Shown: piece after piece, positions 1 through 5,587 of the stretch
How the letters are laid out: every line of letters starts with the position of its first letter
Numbering within the stretch: the stretch's first letter is position 1
NCBI GenBank assembly: GCA_011391835.1
Contig: JAABPS010000110.1
Span: 1 to 6,317 of the forward strand
Direction: 5' to 3'
From: Desulfobacteraceae bacterium
Lineage (GTDB): Bacteria; Desulfobacterota; Desulfobacteria; Desulfobacterales; JAABPS01
Length of the DNA stretch: 6,317 nucleotides
Made by a program: the position numbers and the translations under genes
Notes under the pieces: generated by a model
Databases searched by the model: none
What the model saw: only the letters and a program-made list of their open reading frames with translations
Told to the model about the DNA's origin: nothing

Positions 1-2
1 CC

Positions 3-245
3 AACATTTTTAAAAAGAGAATTGCAACGATAAATATACGGGATCTTAAACGATTTGAGAGCGGCAGCCTGGTGGACGAATCCGTACTTGTCCGGACTGG
101 AATCATTAAAGGCCGAAGAGAGGGGATCAAGCTTCTCGCTCAAGGTGAAATTGATAAACCGCTTATCATAAAGATAAACGCAATAAGTAAAAAGGCGAAA
201 GGGAAAATCGAAGCTGCGGGTGGAGAAATTCAGTTGACAGCATAA
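3..245 (+). CDS. rplO: 50S ribosomal protein L15, C-terminal part (5' end outside window)
   Basis: Direct translation of the frame ending at TAA 243-245 gives 80 residues of the C-terminal half of L15, a large-subunit protein that binds 23S rRNA late in assembly. The visible family pattern is an INIRDLKRF segment near the left edge, then a GIIKGRREGIKLLAQGEI stretch, and a closing SKKAKGKIEAAGGEIQ, the usual L15 end in which a basic helix precedes a glycine pair. L15 is normally about 145-150 residues, so roughly the first 65-70 lie upstream. The secY start codon follows only 12 bases after the stop, the usual spc-operon order rplO-secY. Nothing is broken in the visible part. Identity is secure from both sequence and context. 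Confidence 0.93.
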   Translation, partial: NIFKKRIATINIRDLKRFESGSLVDESVLVRTGIIKGRREGIKLLAQGEIDKPLIIKINAISKKAKGKIEAAGGEIQLTA

Positions 246-257
246 AATGAGGCACAC

Positions 258-1562
258 ATGATTGGCAGTGGTTTTGGAAACATATTTAAGATCCCCGAGT
301 TAAAGAAAAGGATATTTTACACATTAGCCCTTCTGATTGTTTATCGGATAGGCGTTCATGTTCCAGTACCCGGCATTGACAGTGCGGCTCTGGCTGAAAT
401 CTTCAGACAGATAAGCGGGACCATTGTCGGGATTTTTAATATGTTTTCCGGCGGCGCATTGGAAGGGATGTCTGTTTTTGCGCTTGGAATTATGCCCTAT
501 ATCAGTGCCTCAATTATTCTCCAGCTAATGACTATTGTTGTGCCTCATCTTGAAAGACTGTCAAAAGAAGGTGAGCAAGGGCGAAAAAAAATAACACAGT
601 ATACCCGATACGGAACTGTATTGATAAGTATCATCCAGGGATTTGGTATCAGTGAAGCTCTTATCAGAGGCGGGGCTGTGATCCAGCCGGGATGGAGCTT
701 TCGACTGATGACTGTCATTACATTGACAGCGGGAACTGCCTTTATTATGTGGCTGGGTGAGCAAATTACTGAGCGAGGCATTGGAAATGGGATTTCGCTC
801 ATTATTTTTGCAGGGATTGTTGCACGAATGCCGCAGGCGATTGCTCGAATTTTTGCCCTCCTTTCCAGTGGAGAGATTCATATATTCTTTGTATTGATTC
901 TTACTTTACTGATGATTGCAGTTGTTGGCGTTATTATTTTTGTTGAACAGGGACAGAGACGCATACCGGTTCAGTACGCCAAACGGGTTATTGGAAGAAA
1001 ATTGTATGGTGGCCAAAGCACGCATCTTCCTCTGAAAATCAACACGTCCGGTGTTATACCGCCTATTTTTGCCTCCTCAATCATGATGTTTCCTGCAACG
1101 ATTGCAAGCTTTGTTGATGTTCGATGGCAATGGCTGAAGGATATTTTAGCTGCGTTTAATCAAGGCGGTTTAGTGTATAGTATTCCCTATGTCCTGCTTA
1201 TATTCTTTTTCTGTTATTTTTATACAGCGGTTTCTTTTAATCCCGTAGATGTTGCAGATAATATGAGAAAACATGGCGGTTATATCCCGGGCATCCGTCC
1301 GGGTAAAAATACCGCTGATTATATTGACCGTGTCTTAACGCGAATTACTCTGGGTGGTGCCATCTATGTTGCAGCGGTATGTGTGTTGCCGTCAATTTTA
1401 ACGAATTGGTTAAATGTTCCATACTATTTTGGCGGTACATCACTTCTTATTGTGGTGGGTGTAGCACTTGATACCATCGCTCAAATGGAATCCCATATGT
1501 TAAGTCGCCATTATGAAGGGTTTCTGAAGAAAGGTATCCCAAAGATTAAAGGGCGGCGTTAA
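258..1562 (+). CDS. secY: Protein translocase subunit SecY
   Basis: SecY is the pore subunit of the SecYEG channel in the inner membrane. It moves unfolded preproteins outward with SecA or inserts membrane proteins co-translationally. At 434 residues it is the normal family length. About ten hydrophobic segments are visible, roughly at residues 19-36, 72-92, 116-135, 149-168, 178-200, 208-228, 265-285, 305-326, 363-382 and 393-412. Family landmarks are VPVPGID (35-41) before the plug region, GIMPYISASII (77-87), the cytoplasmic QYTRYGT (114-120), EQGQRRIPVQYAKR (230-243), and the long cytoplasmic loop FNPVDVADNMRKHGGYIPG (327-345). The following IRPG carries the Arg (347) matching the SecA-interacting arginine of E. 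coli SecY. The start is ATG with GAGG at 249-252, 5 bases upstream. It follows rplO by 12 bases; neither adk nor map follows it. Confidence 0.98.
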   Translation: MIGSGFGNIFKIPELKKRIFYTLALLIVYRIGVHVPVPGIDSAALAEIFRQISGTIVGIFNMFSGGALEGMSVFALGIMPYISASIILQLMTIVVPHLERLSKEGEQGRKKITQYTRYGTVLISIIQGFGISEALIRGGAVIQPGWSFRLMTVITLTAGTAFIMWLGEQITERGIGNGISLIIFAGIVARMPQAIARIFALLSSGEIHIFFVLILTLLMIAVVGVIIFVEQGQRRIPVQYAKRVIGRKLYGGQSTHLPLKINTSGVIPPIFASSIMMFPATIASFVDVRWQWLKDILAAFNQGGLVYSIPYVLLIFFFCYFYTAVSFNPVDVADNMRKHGGYIPGIRPGKNTADYIDRVLTRITLGGAIYVAAVCVLPSILTNWLNVPYYFGGTSLLIVVGVALDTIAQMESHMLSRHYEGFLKKGIPKIKGRR

Positions 1563-1621
1563 GATAGATCAAAAGACTTTAATGAGTATGACCTGATAAT
1601 TTTGCGGGCGGGGATTGGTTA

Positions 1622-1837
1622 ATGGCAAAAGAAGAAGCAATTAAGGTCGAAGGCGTCGTGCTTGAGACATTACCAAATGCGATGTTTAAAGTAGAGCTGG
1701 GGAACAAGCACCAGGTACTTGCGCATATTTCAGGGAAAATGCGGATGCATTTTATTAAAATATTGCCCGGTGATACAGTAACCGTTGAGCTCTCGCCCTA
1801 TGATCTTTCTCGTGGCAGGATAACATACAGATCATAG
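1622..1837 (+). CDS. infA: Translation initiation factor IF-1
   Basis: IF1 binds the A-site region of the 30S subunit and cooperates with IF2 and IF3 during initiation. The 71-residue product matches the full family length, a single OB fold. The hallmark segments are MAKEEAIKVEGVVLETLPN at the start, the AHISGKMR core (residues 34-41), and the end GDTVTVELSPYDLSRGRITYRS, nearly identical in pattern to E. coli IF1. The start is ATG preceded by a G-rich stretch (GGGGA 1610-1614, about 7 bases away), a modest ribosome binding site. It lies 59 bases after secY and 23 bases before rpmJ. This position is common in many bacteria, but in E. coli infA lies elsewhere in the genome. Confidence 0.98.
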   Translation: MAKEEAIKVEGVVLETLPNAMFKVELGNKHQVLAHISGKMRMHFIKILPGDTVTVELSPYDLSRGRITYRS

Positions 1838-1860
1838 TAAAACTGAAAGGAATTGAGAAG

Positions 1861-1974
1861 ATGAAAGTTCGGGCGTCTGTTAAGAAAATATGCAGTAAAT
1901 GTAAAATCGTTCGAAGAAATGGCGTCGTAAGAGTGATTTGTGAGAACAAACGCCATAAACAGCGTCAAGGATAG
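1861..1974 (+). CDS. rpmJ: 50S ribosomal protein L36 (zinc-binding form)
   Basis: Reading from ATG 1861 to TAG 1972-1974 gives 37 residues beginning MKVRASVKKICSKCKIVRR and ending NKRHKQRQG, an unmistakable L36, the smallest large-subunit protein. The zinc ligands are intact: Cys11, Cys14, Cys27 and His32 (C-X2-C-X12-C-X4-H), so this is the zinc-carrying paralogue and not the cysteine-free one made under zinc limitation. AAAGGAA at 1846-1852 gives a good ribosome binding site. The TAG stop overlaps the strong Shine-Dalgarno sequence of rpsM, and only 11 bases separate the two genes, so their translation is probably coupled. The length matches the family's 37-38 residues. Confidence 0.97.
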   Translation: MKVRASVKKICSKCKIVRRNGVVRVICENKRHKQRQG

Positions 1975-1988
1975 GAGGATAGATTTTG
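1973..1988 (+). promoter_or_regulatory. Ribosome binding site that fixes the TTG start of rpsM
   Basis: AGGAGGA (1973-1979) overlaps the stop codon of rpmJ and lies 7 bases before TTG 1986-1988. No ATG or GTG lies in frame between this motif and the conserved ARIAGVDLP beginning of S13, so TTG is the start. This is seen directly in the sequence. Confidence 0.85.
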
Positions 1989-2369
1989 GCAAGAATAGCA
2001 GGTGTTGATTTACCGAAAAATAAGCGTGTAGAGATTGGGCTGACCTACATATACGGTATCGGGCGGAGCAGGTCAAATTACATTCTTTCAAAAGCGAAGA
2101 TTCCCCCGGATACCAAAGTAGATAAGTTGTCAGAATCTGAAGTCAATGAAATCCGAAATATCATCGATAATGAGTATAAGGTAGAAGGTGAACTTCGAAC
2201 TGAAGTTTCAATGAATATCAAGCGGTTAATGGATTTAGGGGCCTATAGAGGACTTCGCCATAGAAGATCGCTGCCGGTTCGTGGACAAAGGACCAGTACA
2301 AATGCCAGGACACGAAAAGGGCCTAGAAGAATGGCGGTAAAGAAAAAGGGTGCAGTAAAAACGAAGTAA
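1986..2369 (+). CDS. rpsM: 30S ribosomal protein S13
   Basis: S13 sits in the head of the 30S subunit, contacts the P-site tRNA and forms bridges to the large subunit. The 127-residue product has the family N-terminus (T/M)ARIAGVDLPKNKRVEIGLTYIYGIG at residues 1-26, including the helix-turn-helix-related GIG, and the highly conserved C-terminal block GAYRGLRHRRSLPVRGQRT (85-103). This is followed by the basic tail (104-127), which threads toward the P-site tRNA. Translation starts at TTG; the N-terminal residue is taken to be Met. The gene follows rpmJ by 11 bases and precedes rpsK by 26. In E. coli the S4 repressor acts at the rpsM start, but here there is no free leader, since the binding site overlaps rpmJ. 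Confidence 0.98.
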   Translation: MARIAGVDLPKNKRVEIGLTYIYGIGRSRSNYILSKAKIPPDTKVDKLSESEVNEIRNIIDNEYKVEGELRTEVSMNIKRLMDLGAYRGLRHRRSLPVRGQRTSTNARTRKGPRRMAVKKKGAVKTK

Positions 2370-2395
2370 TATAAGGGAGGCGATCGGTTTCATTC

Positions 2396-2782
2396 ATGGC
2401 TACAAAAACCCGTACCAAAAAGAAAGAAAAAAAGAGTATACCTTCAGGTGTTGTACATATTTATTCTACATTTAATAATACCATTGTAACGATTACGGAT
2501 TCCGTTGGAAATGTAGTTGCATGGTCAAGCGCAGGTGTTCAAGGGTTTAAAGGGTCAAGGAAAAGCACCCCATTTGCTGCCCAGCTCGCAGCAGAAGATG
2601 CAGCTAAAAAGGCTATGGAACACGGAATGAAAAGTGTAGAAGTATATGTAAAAGGTCCTGGCCCTGGTCGGGAATCTGCGCTTAGATCATTACAGGTGGC
2701 TGGATTTAATGTGTTGAAAATTCGAGATGTGACACCTGTTCCACATAACGGATGCAGACCGCCAAAACGACGAAGAGTTTAG
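2396..2782 (+). CDS. rpsK: 30S ribosomal protein S11
   Basis: S11 is on the platform of the 30S subunit near the E site, next to the 3' end of 16S rRNA, and binds the S6-S18 pair during assembly. The 128-residue product has a basic N-terminus (residues 1-13), VVHIYSTFNNTIVTITD (19-35), the GPGPGRESALRSL block (87-99), and the conserved end VTPVPHNGCRPPKRRRV. Asn118 in PHNGC matches the asparagine of E. coli S11 that is converted to isoaspartate (known from E. coli; inferred here). The nearest Shine-Dalgarno, GGGAGG (2375-2380), is 15 bases from the ATG, longer than usual. No closer in-frame ATG, GTG or TTG exists upstream, and the start agrees with family alignment from memory. Confidence 0.98.
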   Translation: MATKTRTKKKEKKSIPSGVVHIYSTFNNTIVTITDSVGNVVAWSSAGVQGFKGSRKSTPFAAQLAAEDAAKKAMEHGMKSVEVYVKGPGPGRESALRSLQVAGFNVLKIRDVTPVPHNGCRPPKRRRV

Positions 2783-2798
2783 AGGGAGAGGCAATAAA

Positions 2799-2816
2799 CA
2801 ATGTTGAGTAACATTG
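2799..2816 (+). promoter_or_regulatory. Candidate hairpin in the rpsK-rpsD gap (possible rpsD leader element)
   Basis: CAATGTT (2799-2805) and AACATTG (2810-2816) are perfect reverse complements around a GAGT tetraloop, giving a 7-bp stem. GCAAT (2791-2795) could instead pair with ATTGC (2813-2817), an alternative that excludes the first stem. No T-run follows, so it does not look like a terminator. The 86-base gap (2783-2868) is much longer than most gaps in this operon. S4 regulates its own operon in E. coli and in Bacillus subtilis, so an S4-binding leader is a reasonable idea, but I do not recognise a known S4 leader fold here. Confidence 0.35.
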
Positions 2817-2856
2817 CTTTCAATTTTATCATGGGACCCTCACAGTAGAAATATTT

Positions 2857-2871
2857 AAGGAGGAAGATTTG
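2857..2871 (+). promoter_or_regulatory. Ribosome binding site that fixes the TTG start of rpsD
   Basis: AAGGAGGA (2857-2864) is a near-perfect Shine-Dalgarno sequence 4-5 bases before TTG 2869-2871. The codons after TTG read SKYTGSVCRICRR, the conserved S4 N-terminus, and no ATG or GTG lies in frame nearby. CCTC at 2838-2841 could pair with GAGG 2860-2863, but four base pairs is weak evidence for occlusion. Confidence 0.85.
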
Positions 2872-3498
2872 TCAAAGTATACTGGTTCAGTATGTAGAAT
2901 CTGCAGGCGTGAAAATTTAAAATTGTTTCTCAAAGGAGATAGATGTTATTCGGATAAATGTGCCTTTGACCGGCGCGGTTATCCACCAGGTCAGCATGGC
3001 CAGCGAAGGGGAAGAAAAATATCCGATTTTGGAATTCAGCTTCGTGAGAAACAGAAGGTTAAACGTTTATATGGGCTTTCCGAAAAACAATTTCGCCTAT
3101 TTTTTAAACGGGCGGATCGACAAAAGGGAGAAACCGGAATCAATCTTCTCGTTCTATTGGAAAGAAGGCTTGATAATGTTGTGTATCGCCTGGGCTTTGT
3201 GAATTCGCGTGCTCAAGGCCGACATTTTGTACGGCATAATCATTTTCTTGTAAATGGTAAAAAAACAAATATTCCATCCTATATGATAAAAGTTGGCGAT
3301 ACAATTGAAGTGAGAGAGAAAAGCAAAAAAGTTCAAACCATCAGTGATTCACTTGGGGCGGTTGAGAGACGAGGTGTTCCACAATGGCTCGAATTAGGAA
3401 AAAGTGAATTCAAAGGTCAAATAACGGGATTCCCTGTTCGAGAAGATCTTACCATGCCGATGCAGGAGCAGCTGATCGTTGAGCTTTATTCCAAGTAA
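2869..3498 (+). CDS. rpsD: 30S ribosomal protein S4 (zinc-binding form)
   Basis: S4 is a primary 16S rRNA-binding protein that nucleates 30S assembly; in E. coli and B. subtilis it also represses its own synthesis. The 209-residue product is the standard length. Residues 1-31 hold four cysteines, C9-X2-C12 and C26-X4-C31, the zinc-site spacing seen in Thermus-type S4, so this is the zinc-containing form. Then come GYPPGQHGQRR (37-47), the conserved LERRLDNVVYRLGF (97-110), and the S4 RNA-binding domain around residues 98-160, with RHNHFLVNGKKTNIPSYMI inside it. The end MQEQLIVELYSK is typical. The start is TTG behind a strong ribosome binding site. The gene lies 86 bases after rpsK and 93 bases before rpoA, the two widest gaps in the operon. 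Confidence 0.98.
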   Translation: MSKYTGSVCRICRRENLKLFLKGDRCYSDKCAFDRRGYPPGQHGQRRGRKISDFGIQLREKQKVKRLYGLSEKQFRLFFKRADRQKGETGINLLVLLERRLDNVVYRLGFVNSRAQGRHFVRHNHFLVNGKKTNIPSYMIKVGDTIEVREKSKKVQTISDSLGAVERRGVPQWLELGKSEFKGQITGFPVREDLTMPMQEQLIVELYSK

Positions 3499-3591
3499 TA
3501 GAGATTCAGATCGTTTCAATATTTCTGCCGAAATCTATTAAGTTAAACTTCGTTATATATTTTTATACTAAAACTATTTGGAGATAGCAAT

Positions 3592-4611
3592 ATGCCATCA
3601 AATGAACTTATGTACATGAACTGGCGAGAAATGATAAAACCGGAAAAAGTCCAGGTAACCAGTCAGCCTGGTTATGGAAAGTTCGTTTGTGAACCCCTCG
3701 AGAGAGGATTTGGAATAACCATTGGGAATTCATTAAGGCGAATTATTCTTTCTTCGCTGTACGGTGCAGCTATCGTATCAGTAAAATTCGATTCAGTGAT
3801 GCATGAATTCAGTGTTATTAAGGGCGTCTATGAAGATGTATCCGAGATCATACTGAACCTTAAAGAAGTTCGTTTACGACTTGCTGATACAGAATCACGG
3901 ACTATCCGGATTGCTGCCAAAGGGTCCGGGAAAATTACCGCAGGCGACATTATTAGCGATGATGGAAAATGTGAAATACTCAATCCTGAGTTACATTTGG
4001 CAACACTCTCGGATGAAGCGGAGTTAAAGATGACAATGAAGGTGGAAGTCGGGAAGGGGTATTCTTTAGCTGAAGCAAATAAAGAAGAAGATGCACCGAT
4101 TGGAACGATCCCCATTGACGCCGTATTTTCTCCTATCCGTAGGGTAAACTATGTGGTTGGCAATGCCCGTGTGGGGCAGCGGACCGATTATGATAAACTC
4201 ACACTGGAAGTTTGGACAGATAAGAGTGTTCTTCCTGAAGATGCTGTTGCATATGCTGCAAAGATACTGAAGGAGCAGATGAACCCATTTATTAATTTTG
4301 ATGAGGAACTTGAACCCGAACCTCTCAAAAGGGTCGATGAAACGGAGAAGCCGAATTTTAATGAAAACTTAAATAGAAGCGTTGAAGAGCTTGAACTTTC
4401 TGTGAGAAGTGCAAATTGTTTAAAAAATGCTGATATTTTGAAAATATACCAGCTGGTAAGTAAAACTGAAACTGAGATGCTTAGAACTAAAAATTTCGGC
4501 AGAAAATCATTAAATGAGATTAAAGAAGTGTTAGGCGAAATGGGGCTTTCGCTTGGGATGAAGCTTGAAGGTTTTAGTCCCTCTGCTGAGGAGAAAGTGA
4601 TAGGAGAATAG
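3592..4611 (+). CDS. rpoA: DNA-directed RNA polymerase subunit alpha
   Basis: The alpha subunit dimerises to start RNA polymerase assembly and binds upstream promoter DNA and activators. The product has 339 residues, within the usual range of about 325-350. The N-terminal domain (about 15-235) carries the signature CEPLERGFGITIGNSLRR (33-50) and HEFSVIKGVYEDVSEIILNLK (71-91). An acidic linker follows (about 236-262). The C-terminal domain (about 263-325) reads LSVRSANCLKNADI and NFGRKSLNEIKEVL. Arg272, Asn275, Cys276 and Lys305 line up with E. coli R265, N268, C269 and K298, so the UP-element contact residues are kept. ATG 3592 has GGAG at 3580-3583, 8 bases upstream; the in-frame ATGs at 3610 and 3616 lack a comparable site, though the family N-terminus would also allow them. 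The gene lies 8 bases before rplQ. Confidence 0.98.
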   Translation: MPSNELMYMNWREMIKPEKVQVTSQPGYGKFVCEPLERGFGITIGNSLRRIILSSLYGAAIVSVKFDSVMHEFSVIKGVYEDVSEIILNLKEVRLRLADTESRTIRIAAKGSGKITAGDIISDDGKCEILNPELHLATLSDEAELKMTMKVEVGKGYSLAEANKEEDAPIGTIPIDAVFSPIRRVNYVVGNARVGQRTDYDKLTLEVWTDKSVLPEDAVAYAAKILKEQMNPFINFDEELEPEPLKRVDETEKPNFNENLNRSVEELELSVRSANCLKNADILKIYQLVSKTETEMLRTKNFGRKSLNEIKEVLGEMGLSLGMKLEGFSPSAEEKVIGE

Positions 4612-4619
4612 ATAGGGGT

Positions 4620-5294
4620 ATGAGACATCGTAAAGCGAGCATAAAATTAAGTCGAACCAGCAGTCACAGAAACGCCATGTTTCGAAACATGGTTACATCT
4701 TTGCTTAAATATGAGCGCATTCACACAACGGACGCCAAAGCAAAAGAGTTAAGTAGATGGGCGGATTATTTGATTACGTTGGCAAAAAAGGGAGATCTTC
4801 ATTCACGACGGCAGGCGTTGTCAATTGTACGAGAGAAGAAGATTGTTCATAAATTATTTGAAGAAGCAAAGCATCGGTATGGAGAAAGACCGGGAGGTCA
4901 TACACGAATTGTTAAACTTGGATATCGCCCAGGGGATGCTGCTCGAATATCATTTGTTGAGCTTACCGATAGAGCAAAGGAAGAGGAAAAGAAGACAAAA
5001 AAGAAGAAGACCGAAACTGCTAAAAGGCAAGATAGTATAGAAGCAGGGGAAAAGCCAGCAGTAGTCGCCAGGGAGAAAAAGGCGCCACCAGAAACTAAAA
5101 AACAGGATGAGATAAAGAAGAAAAAAAGTGCTAAACCAAAACCTGAACCTAAAAAGGCTGAAAGCAAAAAAGAAGAAAAAAAAGCTTCCACTAAGTTGAA
5201 GAAAGATAAAGCGAAAGAGGAAAAGAAGCCGGCTCGCCCGAAGAAAAAAGCCGACGCAAAAGATAAAACTAAAAAAGGAAAGAAAGAAAAATAG
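4620..5294 (+). CDS. rplQ: 50S ribosomal protein L17 with long lysine-rich C-terminal extension
   Basis: L17 is a large-subunit protein near the polypeptide exit tunnel. Residues 1-117 are a complete L17: MRHRKASIKLSRTSSHRNAM at the start, TSLLKYERIHTTDAKAKELSR (26-46), LITLAKKGDLHSRRQAL (51-67), and the closing GGHTRIVKLGYRPGDAARISFVEL. L17 is usually 115-135 residues; here about 107 further residues (118-224) follow, with 42 lysines by my count plus many Glu, Ala and Pro, so they are probably disordered. The tail is in frame to a single TAG with no stop, so it is an extension of this gene. AGGGG (4614-4618) is too close to the ATG to be ideal; GGAG at 4603-4606, inside the end of rpoA, is 13 bases away. 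It is the last gene of the operon. Confidence 0.96.
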   Translation: MRHRKASIKLSRTSSHRNAMFRNMVTSLLKYERIHTTDAKAKELSRWADYLITLAKKGDLHSRRQALSIVREKKIVHKLFEEAKHRYGERPGGHTRIVKLGYRPGDAARISFVELTDRAKEEEKKTKKKKTETAKRQDSIEAGEKPAVVAREKKAPPETKKQDEIKKKKSAKPKPEPKKAESKKEEKKASTKLKKDKAKEEKKPARPKKKADAKDKTKKGKKEK

Positions 5295-5306
5295 ATACGA
5301 TGATGG

Positions 5307-5354
5307 GAAATATCTTTATGTGCACATACTAATTGAGACGAGATATTTCTTTTT
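5307..5354 (+). terminator. Candidate first terminator hairpin after rplQ, AT-rich
   Basis: GAAATATCT (5307-5315) and AGATATTTC (5341-5349) form a perfect 9-bp inverted repeat with a 25-base loop, followed directly by five Ts (5350-5354). The stem is AT-rich and the loop long, so as a terminator it would be weak alone. The loop contains its own 12-bp palindrome (5317-5328), so a different function is possible. Confidence 0.4.
5317..5328. repeat. Perfect 12-bp palindrome TATGTGCACATA
   Basis: TATGTGCACATA is its own reverse complement. It sits inside the loop of the 9-bp inverted repeat at 5307-5349, 22 bases after the rplQ stop. Such symmetry is typical of binding sites for dimeric regulators, but no regulator can be named from the sequence. 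It may also arise by chance in AT-rich DNA. Confidence 0.5.
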
Positions 5355-5361
5355 GAGATAT

Positions 5362-5394
5362 AAAAAGGCCTTGTTAAAAACATGGCCTTTTTTT
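5362..5394. terminator. Rho-independent terminator closing the operon, probably bidirectional
   Basis: AAAAAGGCC (5362-5370) pairs with GGCCTTTTT (from 5384), and the inner bases TTG/CAT add two pairs around a mismatch, leaving a short A-rich loop. Seven Ts (5388-5394) follow the stem on the + strand. On the minus strand the same stem is followed by TTTTT, so it should also stop transcription coming from the right. It lies about 70 bases after rplQ and marks the end of the ribosomal-protein transcription unit. Confidence 0.88.
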
Positions 5395-5421
5395 ATATCC
5401 AACAATGTCGTTGTATATAAT
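5392..5421 (+). promoter_or_regulatory. Candidate sigma-70-type promoter for the epimerase unit
   Basis: A perfect TATAAT is at 5416-5421. An imperfect -35 candidate, TTTATA at 5392-5397 (4 of 6 matches to TTGACA), lies 18 bases before it and overlaps the terminator T-run. The -10 match is clear, but the region is AT-rich and the -35 is weak. If used, it leaves a leader of about 160 bases before the ATG at 5588. Confidence 0.4.
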
Positions 5422-5587
5422 ACTCAATTAAGACCTCCTATCAATAGATGCCATCGAGTTTGAGAAACTTTAAAGATGGATATGGACTTGCTTTCTTTTT
5501 TAAGATACATAAGAAGTAAATACTTTACCTTCAGATAAAAATCCAAAGAAAATAGGATGCAACATTTAAATTAAAAAAGGGATTAAG
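5422..5587. other. Non-coding leader before the epimerase gene
   Basis: I find no convincing gene here. Visible items are an anti-Shine-Dalgarno-like ACCTCCT (5433-5439), equal to AGGAGGT on the minus strand, and a possible imperfect hairpin. In that hairpin CCATC (5451-5455) matches GATGG (5475-5479), and inside it AGTTT (5457-5461) matches AAACT (5465-5469). AGGGA (5578-5582), 5 bases before the ATG at 5588, is the ribosome binding site of the epimerase. No known riboswitch is recognised. Confidence 0.5.

Noticed and set aside
545..881. Two overlapping minus-strand open frames opposite secY
   Set aside because: They lie opposite highly conserved SecY coding sequence and show no recognisable protein features.
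1861..1988. E. coli-type alpha-operon S4 pseudoknot at the rpsM start
   Set aside because: Only 11 bases separate rpmJ and rpsM, and I could not find the nested pairings of the known pseudoknot there.
1755..2091. Minus-strand open frames opposite infA, rpmJ and rpsM
   Set aside because: They span several real + strand genes; no motif is seen.
2960..3202. 80-codon + strand frame inside rpsD
   Set aside because: Shadow frame within the conserved S4 coding region.
3521..3534. ATTTC-TGCC-GAAAT mini-hairpin between rpsD and rpoA
   Set aside because: Only a 5-bp AT-rich stem with no T-run; too weak to call a terminator or regulatory element.
4188..4628. 146-codon open frame on the minus strand opposite the rpoA C-terminal part
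   Set aside because: Ser-rich, without recognisable motifs, and fully opposite the conserved alpha C-terminal domain.
5300..5332. 10-codon frame starting at ATG 5300 after rplQ
   Set aside because: Very short, no Shine-Dalgarno sequence, and it overlaps the inverted repeats; chance is the simpler explanation.
4898..5383. 161-codon open frame on the minus strand opposite rplQ
   Set aside because: It is the antisense of the Lys/Glu-rich L17 tail; AAA/AAG codons read backward give Phe/Leu and leave few stops. It has no family features and would run into the terminator.
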